Part shown: piece by piece, positions 6,773 to 17,000 of the stretch
Position numbering within the stretch: the stretch's first letter is position 1
Layout: each line of letters begins with the position of its first letter
IMG/VR virus record: IMGVR_UViG_3300021961_000177
Location: 1-44,235 of that record
Length of the DNA: 44,235 bases
Source: a virus
Direction: 5' to 3' (one strand)
Program-made: the position numbers and the translations under genes
The notes under the pieces: generated by a model
What the model was told of the DNA's origin: nothing
Seen by the model: only the letters and a program-made list of their open reading frames with translations
Databases searched by the model: none

Positions 6773-7660
6773 ATGAGTGATATAACTGTATTCAATCAAG
6801 ACCTGCCAGACTTTTTGCAGGATGCACCGGTCAGCGACCTGACCAAATCTATCGTCGGTACTCGCACTGGCGGCGTTAAGCGTATCGTGCACAAGAACGG
6901 CACGTTCCGTAAGATGGTCGGCGGCGAAGAGATGGGCAAGAGTAAAGGCCCCTTAGATGTGATTATCGTCAACGCTTCACCAGCAGTTGGTCGTATCTTC
7001 TACGCTAAGCAGTGGACACCCGATGCAGAGCCAACCGCACCCGATTGTTTCTCTAACGATGGACAGCGCCCAGACGAAGGGTCACAAAACCCCCAAGCCA
7101 AGCGGTGCGACGAGTGCTCCAACAACATCAAGGGTTCTGGTCAAGGTAACTCCAAGGCTTGCCGCTACTCACGTAAGTTGGCAGTCACATTGGTTGACGA
7201 CTTTGGCACCTCACTTGAGGGTGACGTTTACCAAATTAACTTGGCATCCAAGTCTTTGTTTGGTGATTCAGTCGGCGAAAACACTGCTCCGTTTGAAGGC
7301 TATGCTAAATACGTGGCTAACAATGGCAAGAGCATTGATTGGGTTATCACCCGAATCACCAGCAACGACGAAAACGACAACCAGTCAATTTTGTTCACCC
7401 CTGTTGGGCATATCAACAAAGCACAGTACGCTGTAACCAGCAAGCTGACAGTTAGTGACGAGACTAAACGCCTCGTTATCATGACGCCGTATCAAGCCGA
7501 TATGGCGGGTAAGAAAGCCTTGGCCGCTCCTACAAAGAGCGAAGAGGTTGAAGACGATGTACCAGCGCCCAAAAAGCGCGAGACCAAGAAAGCCTCCTCC
7601 CCGGAGCCAACCTCCAAAAAAGGTTTGGATGATGTCTTAGCCGCATGGGGCGAAGACTGA
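6773..7660 (+). CDS. Probable single-stranded DNA-binding protein
   Basis: This 295-residue protein has a beta-rich core (about residues 55-230) interrupted by a probable zinc site made by Cys92, Cys112, Cys115 and Cys130. A Lys/Pro/Glu-rich flexible linker follows, then an acidic end (LDDVLAAWGED). A disordered tail ending in acidic and aromatic residues is the hallmark of phage and bacterial SSB proteins that recruit replication partners. It lies between the coiled-coil protein and the HTH and primase genes, as expected for SSB. I do not see a textbook OB-fold signature, so the call rests on architecture, position and remembered similarity to zinc-containing phage SSBs such as T4 gp32 and other phage families. 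Confidence 0.65.
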   Translation: MSDITVFNQDLPDFLQDAPVSDLTKSIVGTRTGGVKRIVHKNGTFRKMVGGEEMGKSKGPLDVIIVNASPAVGRIFYAKQWTPDAEPTAPDCFSNDGQRPDEGSQNPQAKRCDECSNNIKGSGQGNSKACRYSRKLAVTLVDDFGTSLEGDVYQINLASKSLFGDSVGENTAPFEGYAKYVANNGKSIDWVITRITSNDENDNQSILFTPVGHINKAQYAVTSKLTVSDETKRLVIMTPYQADMAGKKALAAPTKSEEVEDDVPAPKKRETKKASSPEPTSKKGLDDVLAAWGED

Positions 7661-7661
7661 T

Positions 7662-7898
7662 ATGAGTTATGGCTACAGTCAACGGCTTATTGAGGCTAAT
7701 AAAAAAGCCGACGGAAAATCGTTGGGTGTTGCCCTTGGTCGAGTGTGCATTAAGCAGGACATCTCGGTAACTGAACTCGCGGAGAAGCTGGGGGTAAGTC
7801 GGGCTACGATTTACAACTGGTTTTGGGGGCTAAAAACCCCTGACCGTAAGCGCAGTGCCGAGATCGAACGCTTACTAGCAAAACTCAAACGTACTTAA
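7662..7898 (+). CDS. Cro/C1-type helix-turn-helix protein
   Basis: This is a 78-residue protein dominated by a helix-turn-helix: ISVTELAEKLGVSRATIYNW, followed by a wing-less basic C-terminal helix (RKRSAEIERLLAKLKRT). Length and pattern match small Cro-like regulators. It starts one base after the SSB stop codon and precedes the primase. It may act on the palindrome at 1062 or on the twin promoters, which is inference. It could also be an initiator-type DNA-binding accessory for the primase-helicase next to it. Confidence 0.85.
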   Translation: MSYGYSQRLIEANKKADGKSLGVALGRVCIKQDISVTELAEKLGVSRATIYNWFWGLKTPDRKRSAEIERLLAKLKRT

Positions 7899-7942
7899 CA
7901 AATCTTTTGGTTGCGAAACCAAGGGACAACTGTCTTCAAATT

Positions 7943-10777
7943 ATGGCTGACTTTGACTTACTTGACGCGATACTTCCCGAAGAGGGTAGGTATTGCCTCG
8001 TAGGTATAGGCCGGTACGTAGATCAACGCTTCGCTTCAACCCGCGAAGAGGCCGAGGAACAAATCCAATCTTTGCTGGCTAAGCAGGATAACGTTTTCTT
8101 TGGGTGCGCCAAGTATGGCGAGCTAAACAACCGCAAGCACGAGAACGCCAAGTACTTCAAAGCACTATGGATGGACATCGACTGCGGCCCTAGCAAAGCC
8201 GAACCCGACGAGAACGGCGTCATCAAAGGTTACATTGACCAAACTACTGGTCTAGCAGAATTCCAAAAGTTTTGTAAAGCGGTCGGTTTGCGCCGACCCA
8301 TAATCGTTAACTCAGGTAACGGCATCCATGTTTACTGGCTGCTGACTGAAACAACGGATCAAAGACATTGGAAGCCTCTAGCCAAAGCGCTCAAGGATTT
8401 GTGCCGACAGCATGGGTTTATTGTTGACCCAGCGGTTTTCGAAGCGTCACGTATTTTGCGGGTACCGGGCACGTTTAACTTTAAAGCGGAGCCCCTGCCT
8501 GTAAGCGTATTGTTCCACGACACCGAACCTTATACATACGAAGAAATAAAGAACCTTTTAGGGGCCAGTGAGCCTGAAGAGGAAGAAGAGTTTATACCGC
8601 GCCGACTGAGTCCTCTCATGGAGTCCATGATGGGCAACAAGGTTAAGCGGTTTAAAACAATCATGTTGCGGTCAGTCAAGGGCGACGGCTGTAACCAACT
8701 ACTGCACTGCTACAACAACCAAGATTCGATTGAGGAACCGTTGTGGCGAGCCGCTTTGTCTATTGCCGAGCGGTGCATTGACCGAGAAGATGCCATCCAC
8801 AAGATGTCATCCAAGTACGAAGGGTACGACCCCGAGCAGACAGAGAAAAAAGCCGCCGAAACAAAAGGCCCGTACCTGTGCAGTTCGTTTGAAAACTTGA
8901 ACCCTAGCGGTTGTGAGGGGTGTCCACACAAAGGCAAACTTACAACCCCTATTTTGCTAGGCGTTGAGATAGCTGAAGCCGACCCAGACGATGACGAAGT
9001 TGAGGTCGAAGACGAAAACGGTGAAGTTGAAACGTTCAAGATACCGGCATACCCAGAGCCGTATTTCCGTGGACTAACTGGGGGTGTTTACCAGCGCCCA
9101 CCACAAGATTCCGAATCAGCCCCCGCGCTTGTATACGAACGAGACATGTATGTAGTCAAGCGCATGAACGACGTTAACTACGGCGAGACAGCCCTACTGA
9201 GGGTACACATGCCCAGAGACGGGGTCAAAGAGTTCACCATACCGTTGTCGCACCTCATGGCTAAAGACAAACTGCGGGAAGCACTTGGGTACCACGGAAT
9301 CATAGTCGGTACAAAACGGCAAGACGCTATTTTTATGTATCTGGCTACATGCGTAAACAACCTACAAGAGACACAAAGAGCAGAACAAATGAGAACACAA
9401 TTTGGTTGGGTTGAAAAAGACAGTAAGTTTATTGTTGGCGACCGGGAAATAACTAAGGACGGTATCTTCTACAGCCCACCGTCAAGCGTTACCAAGGAAG
9501 AAGCCGAGATGTGCCAACCTGTAGGCACGTTGGAGAAGTGGAAAGAAGTCTTTGACCTGTACGGCAGAGAGGGCCTAGAGCCAAACGCTTTTGCCGCCAT
9601 GACTGGGTTTGGGTCACCCCTGCTTAAGTTTACTGGTATGAGTGGTGCGATTATCAACGTTATCCACAAGTCATCAGGGTCAGGTAAATCGACTACGTTA
9701 TACATGTGCAACAGCATTTGGGGCAACCCGAAGAAGCTGGCGTCCATCTGGAAAGACACACCCGCATCAAAAATCCACAGGCTTGGGGTGCTCAACAACC
9801 TGCCCAACACCGTAGACGAAATTACAAACACGTCGGCTGCGGAGTTCTCTGATTTAGCGTACAGTCTGTCTCAGGGTCGTGGCAAGAACCGCATGAAGGC
9901 GCAGTCCAATGAGATGCGTGTCAATAACACTACGTGGAACGCAATCACTTTAGCGTCGGCTAACGCCAGCTTCTACCAAAAACTAGGAGCGTTAAAGGAC
10001 ACCCCCGATGGCGAGTCAATGCGACTACTAGAGTACGAAATCAAGCCGAGCACGGTCATCGACTTGGTCACTGGCAAGAGTATGTTTGACCATCAGCTCT
10101 TTGAAAACTACGGGCATGCTGGTGACATATACGCAAAGTACTTGGTAGACAACCTCGAGTCCTGCATGGAGTTGGTTCGTAACGTCCAAGCTCGTATTGA
10201 CAGGGAAGTGAAGTTTACGTCCCGTGAGCGGTTCTGGTCGGCGGTATGCGCTTGCAACATTGCAGGGGCGTTGATTGCTAAAAAGCTGGACTTAATAGAC
10301 TGGGACATAGCTCGTATCTACAACTGGATGCTGACCATGTTGTCTGGCATGCGAGAAGAAATCAAGCCGCCAGAGGCGTCGCCATTAACAGTGCTGGGTG
10401 AGTTTATGGGCAACTACATCAACAACTCTTTGGTGGTCAACGACGAGGCTGATGCACGGAGTAACATGCCTGCAATGCCGACTATGGAGCCAAAGGGCGA
10501 ACTTGTGGTGCGATACGAACCGGACACCAAGCACTTATACGTATCAGCGAAGCACTACAAAGAGTACTGCGTCAAGTTCCAGATCAACTACAAGGATTCA
10601 CTCAGAGAGTTGGGTAAGCTGGGTGTGTTCAAGGAAGCGGTCAACAAACGTATGGCTAAGGGCTTGAAGGTTGTTCTACCCCCGGTACGTGCATTGCTGT
10701 TTGATGCGTCAGGCTCGGATTACTTGCAGATTGGGGCGCTGGAAGATGAAGATCGAGACGGTGACGTACAGGATTAA
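7943..10777 (+). CDS. Primase-helicase fusion (AEP primase plus DUF927 ATPase)
   Basis: This 944-residue protein would prime and unwind DNA at the fork. The N-terminal third is an archaeo-eukaryotic-type primase: WMDID with Asp78 and Asp80, NSGNGIHVYW with His129, and RVPGTFNF near 173-180. A cysteine cluster (Cys313, Cys324, Cys327, then CPHKGK) follows. The C-terminal half is a DUF927-like ATPase with Walker A GSGKST (Lys582), a DE pair at 625-626, and LAYSLSQGRGKNRM as sensor region. No good ribosome binding site precedes either the TTG at 7907 or the ATG at 7943. I chose ATG; the TTG would add 12 residues. The last 32 bases overlap the next gene. Confidence 0.88.
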   Translation: MADFDLLDAILPEEGRYCLVGIGRYVDQRFASTREEAEEQIQSLLAKQDNVFFGCAKYGELNNRKHENAKYFKALWMDIDCGPSKAEPDENGVIKGYIDQTTGLAEFQKFCKAVGLRRPIIVNSGNGIHVYWLLTETTDQRHWKPLAKALKDLCRQHGFIVDPAVFEASRILRVPGTFNFKAEPLPVSVLFHDTEPYTYEEIKNLLGASEPEEEEEFIPRRLSPLMESMMGNKVKRFKTIMLRSVKGDGCNQLLHCYNNQDSIEEPLWRAALSIAERCIDREDAIHKMSSKYEGYDPEQTEKKAAETKGPYLCSSFENLNPSGCEGCPHKGKLTTPILLGVEIAEADPDDDEVEVEDENGEVETFKIPAYPEPYFRGLTGGVYQRPPQDSESAPALVYERDMYVVKRMNDVNYGETALLRVHMPRDGVKEFTIPLSHLMAKDKLREALGYHGIIVGTKRQDAIFMYLATCVNNLQETQRAEQMRTQFGWVEKDSKFIVGDREITKDGIFYSPPSSVTKEEAEMCQPVGTLEKWKEVFDLYGREGLEPNAFAAMTGFGSPLLKFTGMSGAIINVIHKSSGSGKSTTLYMCNSIWGNPKKLASIWKDTPASKIHRLGVLNNLPNTVDEITNTSAAEFSDLAYSLSQGRGKNRMKAQSNEMRVNNTTWNAITLASANASFYQKLGALKDTPDGESMRLLEYEIKPSTVIDLVTGKSMFDHQLFENYGHAGDIYAKYLVDNLESCMELVRNVQARIDREVKFTSRERFWSAVCACNIAGALIAKKLDLIDWDIARIYNWMLTMLSGMREEIKPPEASPLTVLGEFMGNYINNSLVVNDEADARSNMPAMPTMEPKGELVVRYEPDTKHLYVSAKHYKEYCVKFQINYKDSLRELGKLGVFKEAVNKRMAKGLKVVLPPVRALLFDASGSDYLQIGALEDEDRDGDVQD

Positions 10778-10940
10778 TTGGGCTAAGTTCCATAAGGGCG
10801 CATCGTTTTTTATACCCTGCATAGACGACGGTGCCGCCCGAAAACAAATCGCTCGTGTTACAAAAAGACTGGGACTAAATGTGGTATCCAAAGTAGTTGT
10901 AAACGACGGCATCAAGGGGATACGCGTATGGCGTGAATAA
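10746..10940 (+). CDS. Small basic hypothetical protein
   Basis: This 64-residue protein has a beta-alpha-beta look: KIETVTYRINW, then KFHKGASFFIPCIDD, a Lys/Arg helix (ARKQIARVTKRLGL) and NVVSKVVVNDGIKGIRVWRE. The start ATG at 10746 lies in the end of the primase gene, with GGA at 10741-10743 ahead. Upstream in-frame Met codons at 10671 and 10704 would only lengthen the overlap. I remember similar short proteins at the end of replication operons in aquatic phages, annotated hypothetical. A nucleic-acid-binding role would fit its charge. Confidence 0.65.
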   Translation: MKIETVTYRINWAKFHKGASFFIPCIDDGAARKQIARVTKRLGLNVVSKVVVNDGIKGIRVWRE

Positions 10941-11014
10941 CGCTATAATTTAATCGCTAGCGACGCTGTTGCTGGCCTTTTGTCTCCTTGTTGCGACCTC
11001 CTCCCGCAACTTAG

Positions 11015-11040
11015 CCCCCGCATCGAGCGGGGGTTTTTTT
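11015..11040 (+). terminator. Strong rho-independent terminator of the early operon
   Basis: CCCCCGC (11015-11021) pairs with GCGGGGG (11027-11033) around ATCGA, followed by seven T to 11040. It faces the plus strand. The late-operon stop codon (TTA on plus, 11039-11041) is embedded in the T run, so the two convergent operons meet here with no spare bases. A second weak hairpin, GTTGCG/CGCAAC at 10990-11010, precedes it. Confidence 0.93.
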
Positions 11041-14000
11041 ATCTGTCCTCGCGGAGCAGAGGGATAATCAAACCCGCATTGTTTTTCTTCAGATTGAAGC
11101 CACCGGTATCTTGCTTAATCTCACGCTGCTCAAGTCGTTCTTCCAAAGAGCGATCGATGTCATCTTCTTCAATACTGAAGCCCTCATGCTTCTCGTTAAA
11201 TTTCTCTACGTCTTCATCAAGGATACGATCAAACTCTTTCATGTCGTCGGCTACGTATGCTTTATACAGCCGTGTGTAAATACGGTTCTTCTCGTACTGG
11301 ATAGCCTGCTCAAGCGCTCGCTGGGTAAAAGTTCTGTACCCCTGCTCCGTTAACTCCAAAGGACGGAAGCCAATTGCTTGTGCCAAAAGTTTCCCAAGCT
11401 CCACTTGATCGGCGGGGGTAAGAACAGTGCCTTCCCAATCAACAATACCCTGCCTAGAGTATTTCTCTGCGTACAGTGGCGCACGCAGGGCAGCAGGGGC
11501 TATTTTCTCTCCAAATTTCTGCACGTCGCCGACGCGCAAGGCATCGAGACCCTTAACAAAGCTAGTAATCATGTTGACTGCAGGGCCCATACGGTCTATC
11601 AAGGCATTTTGCCATTCAGCTTCTAGCGTAGCTTCAGACTTGTTCTCACGTATAAACATACCGTTCATACTTAAACGAGATGAGAAATCAACGCCGGTCA
11701 TTGCAGACAAAGGGCCGTAGTCAATAATCATGTCCAAGGGCACGTCATTGATCTTTATGTGACCGACTTGCTGTGGTAGCCAAATTTTACGCACATAGAA
11801 GTCAAACTCCATATCTTTGTATTCCGGGGGGAAGTCGTCGTCATCCTTAGCTTCGTCGAACAGTTGACTTAAAACACCCAGCATCATGGTGCCGAGGCCG
11901 AATGGCAGACCTGCAGTACCTGCAACAACCCACAGCGACGCCATTGACGATGCCCAGAGTTTAAAGGCAAGCATCTTGCCTTCTTTATTAGTTTTGAGGA
12001 GCGGGATAGATCGAGCAAAGTTTTTGACGAACCAGCCAGTCATGTGCACTGGGAACATCATAAACTGGAACATCAAACCGCCCAACGGACCGCGCATGAA
12101 AGGTGGTCGGTTGTATGCAGCGTAGTTACCCATAGCGTCGGCAACGTGAAAGGCCGCTTCTTCGACAGCAGCTTCGTGGTTACCATGCTTTTTATACGCC
12201 AGTCGATAGGCAGTAAGCGCTAACATCTCACGAGCTAACTGCTCAGTTGCTTGCATTAACTTACCCGGTATTTGAACAATACCTTTAGCTGTTTGGGAGA
12301 ACGAACCTTCCAAAGACTTGGATGGCAGTTTGCTGAGTTCGGTTATTTCTGCCGCCAACGTAACCCGAATAACGTCATGGCGAAGCAGTTTCTCCATTGC
12401 ATTGCGCTCACGATCGTTCATCTGAACCGCTTTGCTACGCGCAAGGCTAGGCGCAGTCATAGTAACGGAGCCGTCGGCGTTCTTCTTGAACACACTGTAC
12501 TGGTCCCAAACCTTAGTCAACTTAGATATTTCAGCCGTAGCTTTAGCAAACCCGTAGTTAGCGCCCAGCGTATTAAAGCCGGTAATGCCAAGCTGGAACA
12601 TCTGCAGCATCGGGGATGCAATGGCGCTCAGGTAATAAATAAATGAGCTTTGGTTCAGGAACGAAACTGTCTGGCGTAAGAACTTCTGCTCTGGGCTTTC
12701 GTTAAAAGTGTTGAGGTTGTAGTCTGTACGGTTAGCAAACTCTTCAGCCAATACCTGCAGCCCAACGTCATTACCCGCAGCTTCTTTACCAGCCGAAGCA
12801 GCGCGGCGTAATTCTGGGCCGTACTTGATACGTGACAGTTGGAAGGCATTGTGCGTAGCCGCCTCCACAAAACTACGCAAGAAATCAGTAGAGTAGCCAG
12901 TAATGCCTTCACGGTGCAGGAACTGCCGACGGATACTTTGATCTGGCAATGTTGCCAAGTATGTCTGGTAAACATCATCCTTTAGCTTGGCTTTAGCATC
13001 AGGGTCGGCTGTATCCATCTTGTCTATGGCATCGAATAGCTCTCGCAGCGTTTTAGCTGCTTTGTCGCTAAACAATTCGCTAATTAGCTCGTCCGATTTT
13101 TTACCGATCTTTACGTACTGCTCGGTCCCCTCTTTCTGGTCAAGGAACTCATCTACGGTCATATTACGCTTTTTTGCAAACTTTCTAACGGCTTGGTCAC
13201 GAGCGAATTCAGACTCAAACGTAAAAAACTTCCGGTTCGCACCTACACCAATACGAATCCAGTAATTGCCAAATCGCTTCAGCGGGAAGAACGGGTAGAT
13301 TTTGTCGCCCGTCTCATACATCGCCTTTATTTTTTCCAAGACGTTGGCTTTGTCTTGATCTGAGACATCTACACCTAAATTTTTTACGCGGTCATCCAAA
13401 AAGCGTGTGTACATCTGAGTCATGCCTTGGAAATAATCCCGCATGCGGATGTATTCTTGTTTACCTTTTTCGTCCAGTGCAGCGTACAGCTTGTTTAGCA
13501 TTGGGCTAGAGGTGTCTGTAGCTGGGTCTATGTTCAACAGGGTTGACTGTAGTGCTAACCGAGTAAACGCGGCCATAGATTTTGGCCTGCCTTGGAAAGT
13601 CCTAAACGTATTATCAATAGTCTCTTGTGCGCCCAACAAAATGTTGTCAGCCATAGAGTTCATTTTGCGAACTACACCCGCTCCTTCATTGACAGACTTG
13701 AGACCCAAACGTCCAGCTATCTCAGCCAACAAATCTAAAGTGAGAACTCTAGCTAAATTACGTTTAGCTTTGGTTGTACCAGTAGCATATACAGTTTGTA
13801 CAGCCTCAACAGCCTCTTTACCGCTACGCAGGTTTATAGATTTTTCAATGCTGCCGTTGACTTTGATAGGGTCGTCGCTTTCTTCGTACCCCTTAGCTAC
13901 ACGATCCTGCTCCTTAGCGAGCTTGAGCATGTCAGACTTAGACTTCATCCCCCGTTTAGCAGCAGATGGGGACATTAGAGACAGTTGCAGAGCTTCTACA

Positions 14001-17000
14001 ACACCCCTAGAAGACTTGGTGCTAATACCAGCATCTACGGCGGAAACCAACTCTGTTAGAGCAGTGATCTGGTTGGGCGCAAAACCAAACAATTTACGAA
14101 CTAAGTCAACAAACTTACCGTAGGCACTACGAATTGAGTTAGCTGGTTTGTAGCCGTTTAAAAAGTTTTCAAACACCGGCTCGCTTAACGCATAAGCTAT
14201 AAACTCTTGGGGGTCGTTAAACATCGCCCCGTTAGCGCCCTCTACTACTTCTGCTAGTGCTTTGTATAAGAGTTTATTACCAGTCTGGATTGGGTCTAGG
14301 CTATCACTACGCAGGTCGGCAATATACATTTCAACAAACTTGCGCTTGGCTTCGTTCATCAACGCCGTTATGTCACTGTAAAAATCACGCTCTGCTTTAG
14401 TTATGGTAAGGCCGAGATCGGCAGCTTGTTTTATACCCCAAACTTTTTTGTCTAACGCTGCGTGTAAAGCCTCGTGCAATACGATTATGTTGTTGATACC
14501 TTGCGAGCGGTCTCCCCAACTAGCACCGCGTACGTACACTGTGACTTTTAGCTTGCCAGCGGCATCTTTCTCTATAGCCGTTATACCGACAGCGCTTGAG
14601 TCTTTTTCAAGGGCCTCGGGTAACTTATCGCCACGCTCAACAACAATAAACTTAGCATCGCCGACAGCACTAGAGAGACGCTTTGCGAGCAGCTTCATAA
14701 ACGGAGTGCCCGTCTTCGCAACGATACTGAGAGCACCTTTAACCGTAGTGGCGTTATTAAACTCGCCGTTAATAGTAGCTACCTGTCGGTTTTTACCTTC
14801 CGCTTCTTTTTTACCAAGGCTTCTAGCTTTACTAAGGAGAGTATGTGTTCGCCTCTCTGCCGCTGCTTGACGAGCCTCTTCCCTTGTTTCTTTAAAAACA
14901 CGCTCAGCTCTGCTGAACGCATCAGGGCTAATCAACGGGTTAGGTTTATCTCTACGACCAGTATTCTCATCAATGGAGTACAGAAGCTGTCCTAAGCGTC
15001 GGCGGTGGGCGCTATCAGGCATTGAGTTGTACGCAAAATACATTTGAGTTATTAACGCGGCTTCTTTTTCCTTTAGCGCGTTTATGCGTGCAGCTACTTT
15101 GGATCGGGCTTCTCTACCGAACACTTCTACCATAGTAGCAAACGTATCTCTTAGCCCGCCGTCGTCATCTCTATACAGTTTTTTAAACCGCTCTGTAAAC
15201 CTCTTAACGATAGCTGTGTCTCGAGTGTTATCGGCGATGGCCCGCTTACGTGCTTTCTCTTGTGCGGCACGCTCTGCTGTACCTTCTGCGGTAAGTGCGG
15301 GTCTACCACGACCTCTACGCTCAGCGCGTTGCCTTTCTGCTTCGGCAGCCGCCGCTTCGTATCTAGCTTGTACTTCAGGGCCAAGAGACTTAAGGATGTT
15401 TTCAATTGTCTGTGACGGTTTTGCGGCAGGTTCCCCGCCTACGTCGCCTTCACCTTCGTCTTCAAACAGATCACGCTGAGCCTTACTGGTTTTCTCTGTT
15501 ACTGGGCGTGCAGCTTCACGCCGACGCTGTTCTGCTTGCAGTGCGCTAATTTCGTCTTGGATAATCGCAGCTTCTGGCGTACCTTCACCAGCCGCATCCA
15601 GTTCGTCCATCCGACGTTCGATAGTGCGTGTAAGTTCCGTGTTGCTTAAATCGGTAGTAAGAGGTACTACCTTGCCAGCGGGCTTGCCACCGCTTGTTTC
15701 AATTGCTTGTAAAAGTTCAGTAGGTCTTTTGTTTGGGAATACAAACTCATCTGCACCGCCAGCCCCTTGTGCGGAGTTTGCACCAATTACTTCAGCGGGC
15801 AACGTTACTTGAGTTACTGCACCATATTTAGCAGCTTTAGCTGGATCAGAAGTCCACCATTGACCGTTTGCGTCATTTTCTGTGCTCTCACCACGGTACA
15901 AAGTTACTTGCTGTCCGGGTTTAATAGTTGCTAGTGTAGCTGGCTCCCCTGCTGTTTCAGGTTCCCCTGCTAGTTCACGTCCCGCAGTCTCTGTGTCTGT
16001 TTCGTAGTACAAATCTTCTACAGCTAACCGTGTGGCTTCTTCTTCGGAATAGCCTTCTGCTATGTACGCATCGTAAATAGTGCCGAACTGTTTACGCTTT
16101 TGGACACGATCTGTTTCTTCTTTGCGGACCTCTTCGTCTTCAGCAATTTGGAAAGAGACATTAGCTTCGGCCTGTGCCCGAGCGTCCGCTTCCTCGTACC
16201 CTAGCTTTAAGAGCCTGTCGGTTTCGGCTTCAACAGCAGCGGCCTGCTCTTCTGGCGTTGTCGGCACCGAAGTTGTCGGTATCAATTTATTTTTTAGTGC
16301 GTCGTACTCTGTTTGCTCTTCTTCCGTCAACTCTCTACCACGAGCCCGCTCAGAAACCATTGGTTTACCGGCTTCGTCATAGAGCTGTTCACCTTGTTCG
16401 TCTGTAAGGATTACTGGGTTACCAGTAATAATGTTTTCCAATTCAGCTAGTCTAGTACGCTCTTTGAACTCAGCTTCTGCACGGGCCATGTCGGCCCCAA
16501 GGATGTCAGCGTCTTCCATTGCGCGGGCAGTTTGCCGTGCTTGTCTAACCTCAAGGGCACCAGCACCAGCACCGAGAGGAGCACCTGCTCCAGCTTCCAA
16601 AACGCCAGAACTTACTACGCCTCGCATAGTAGGTACATCAAACCCTTCCCGCTGCAGCGCAATGTTTTGGGCTAGTTGTTCGAAACCACCTTGTGCGCCT
16701 TCACCGAGAGATTCAACAGCGGCAGTCCTAGCCGCTTGTCCCGGCATTGTCCGCGCAGCCATCGTTGTGATTTCTTCTCGCGCAGCTTCGGTCGCGGTTC
16801 TTTTTGCTGCTTCTTCGCCTACGGTTTTCTTTATCTGTGCAGCTACTCTGCCGCGAATAAACGATCTACCAAGACCCGTAATTTCTGCAAGTGCGTTAAT
16901 ACCACCACCGGCGGCAATTAAGTCTAAGTTTTCACCGGCGTATTCTTGGGCGGTTTGTGCTTTCGCCTCAATTTCTTTTGCCGACAGACCGCCTTTTTCC

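Noticed and set aside
1-10940. Lysogeny module suggested by the HTH and RHH proteins
   Set aside because: No integrase, excisionase or divergent repressor pair and no attachment site are visible in this window.
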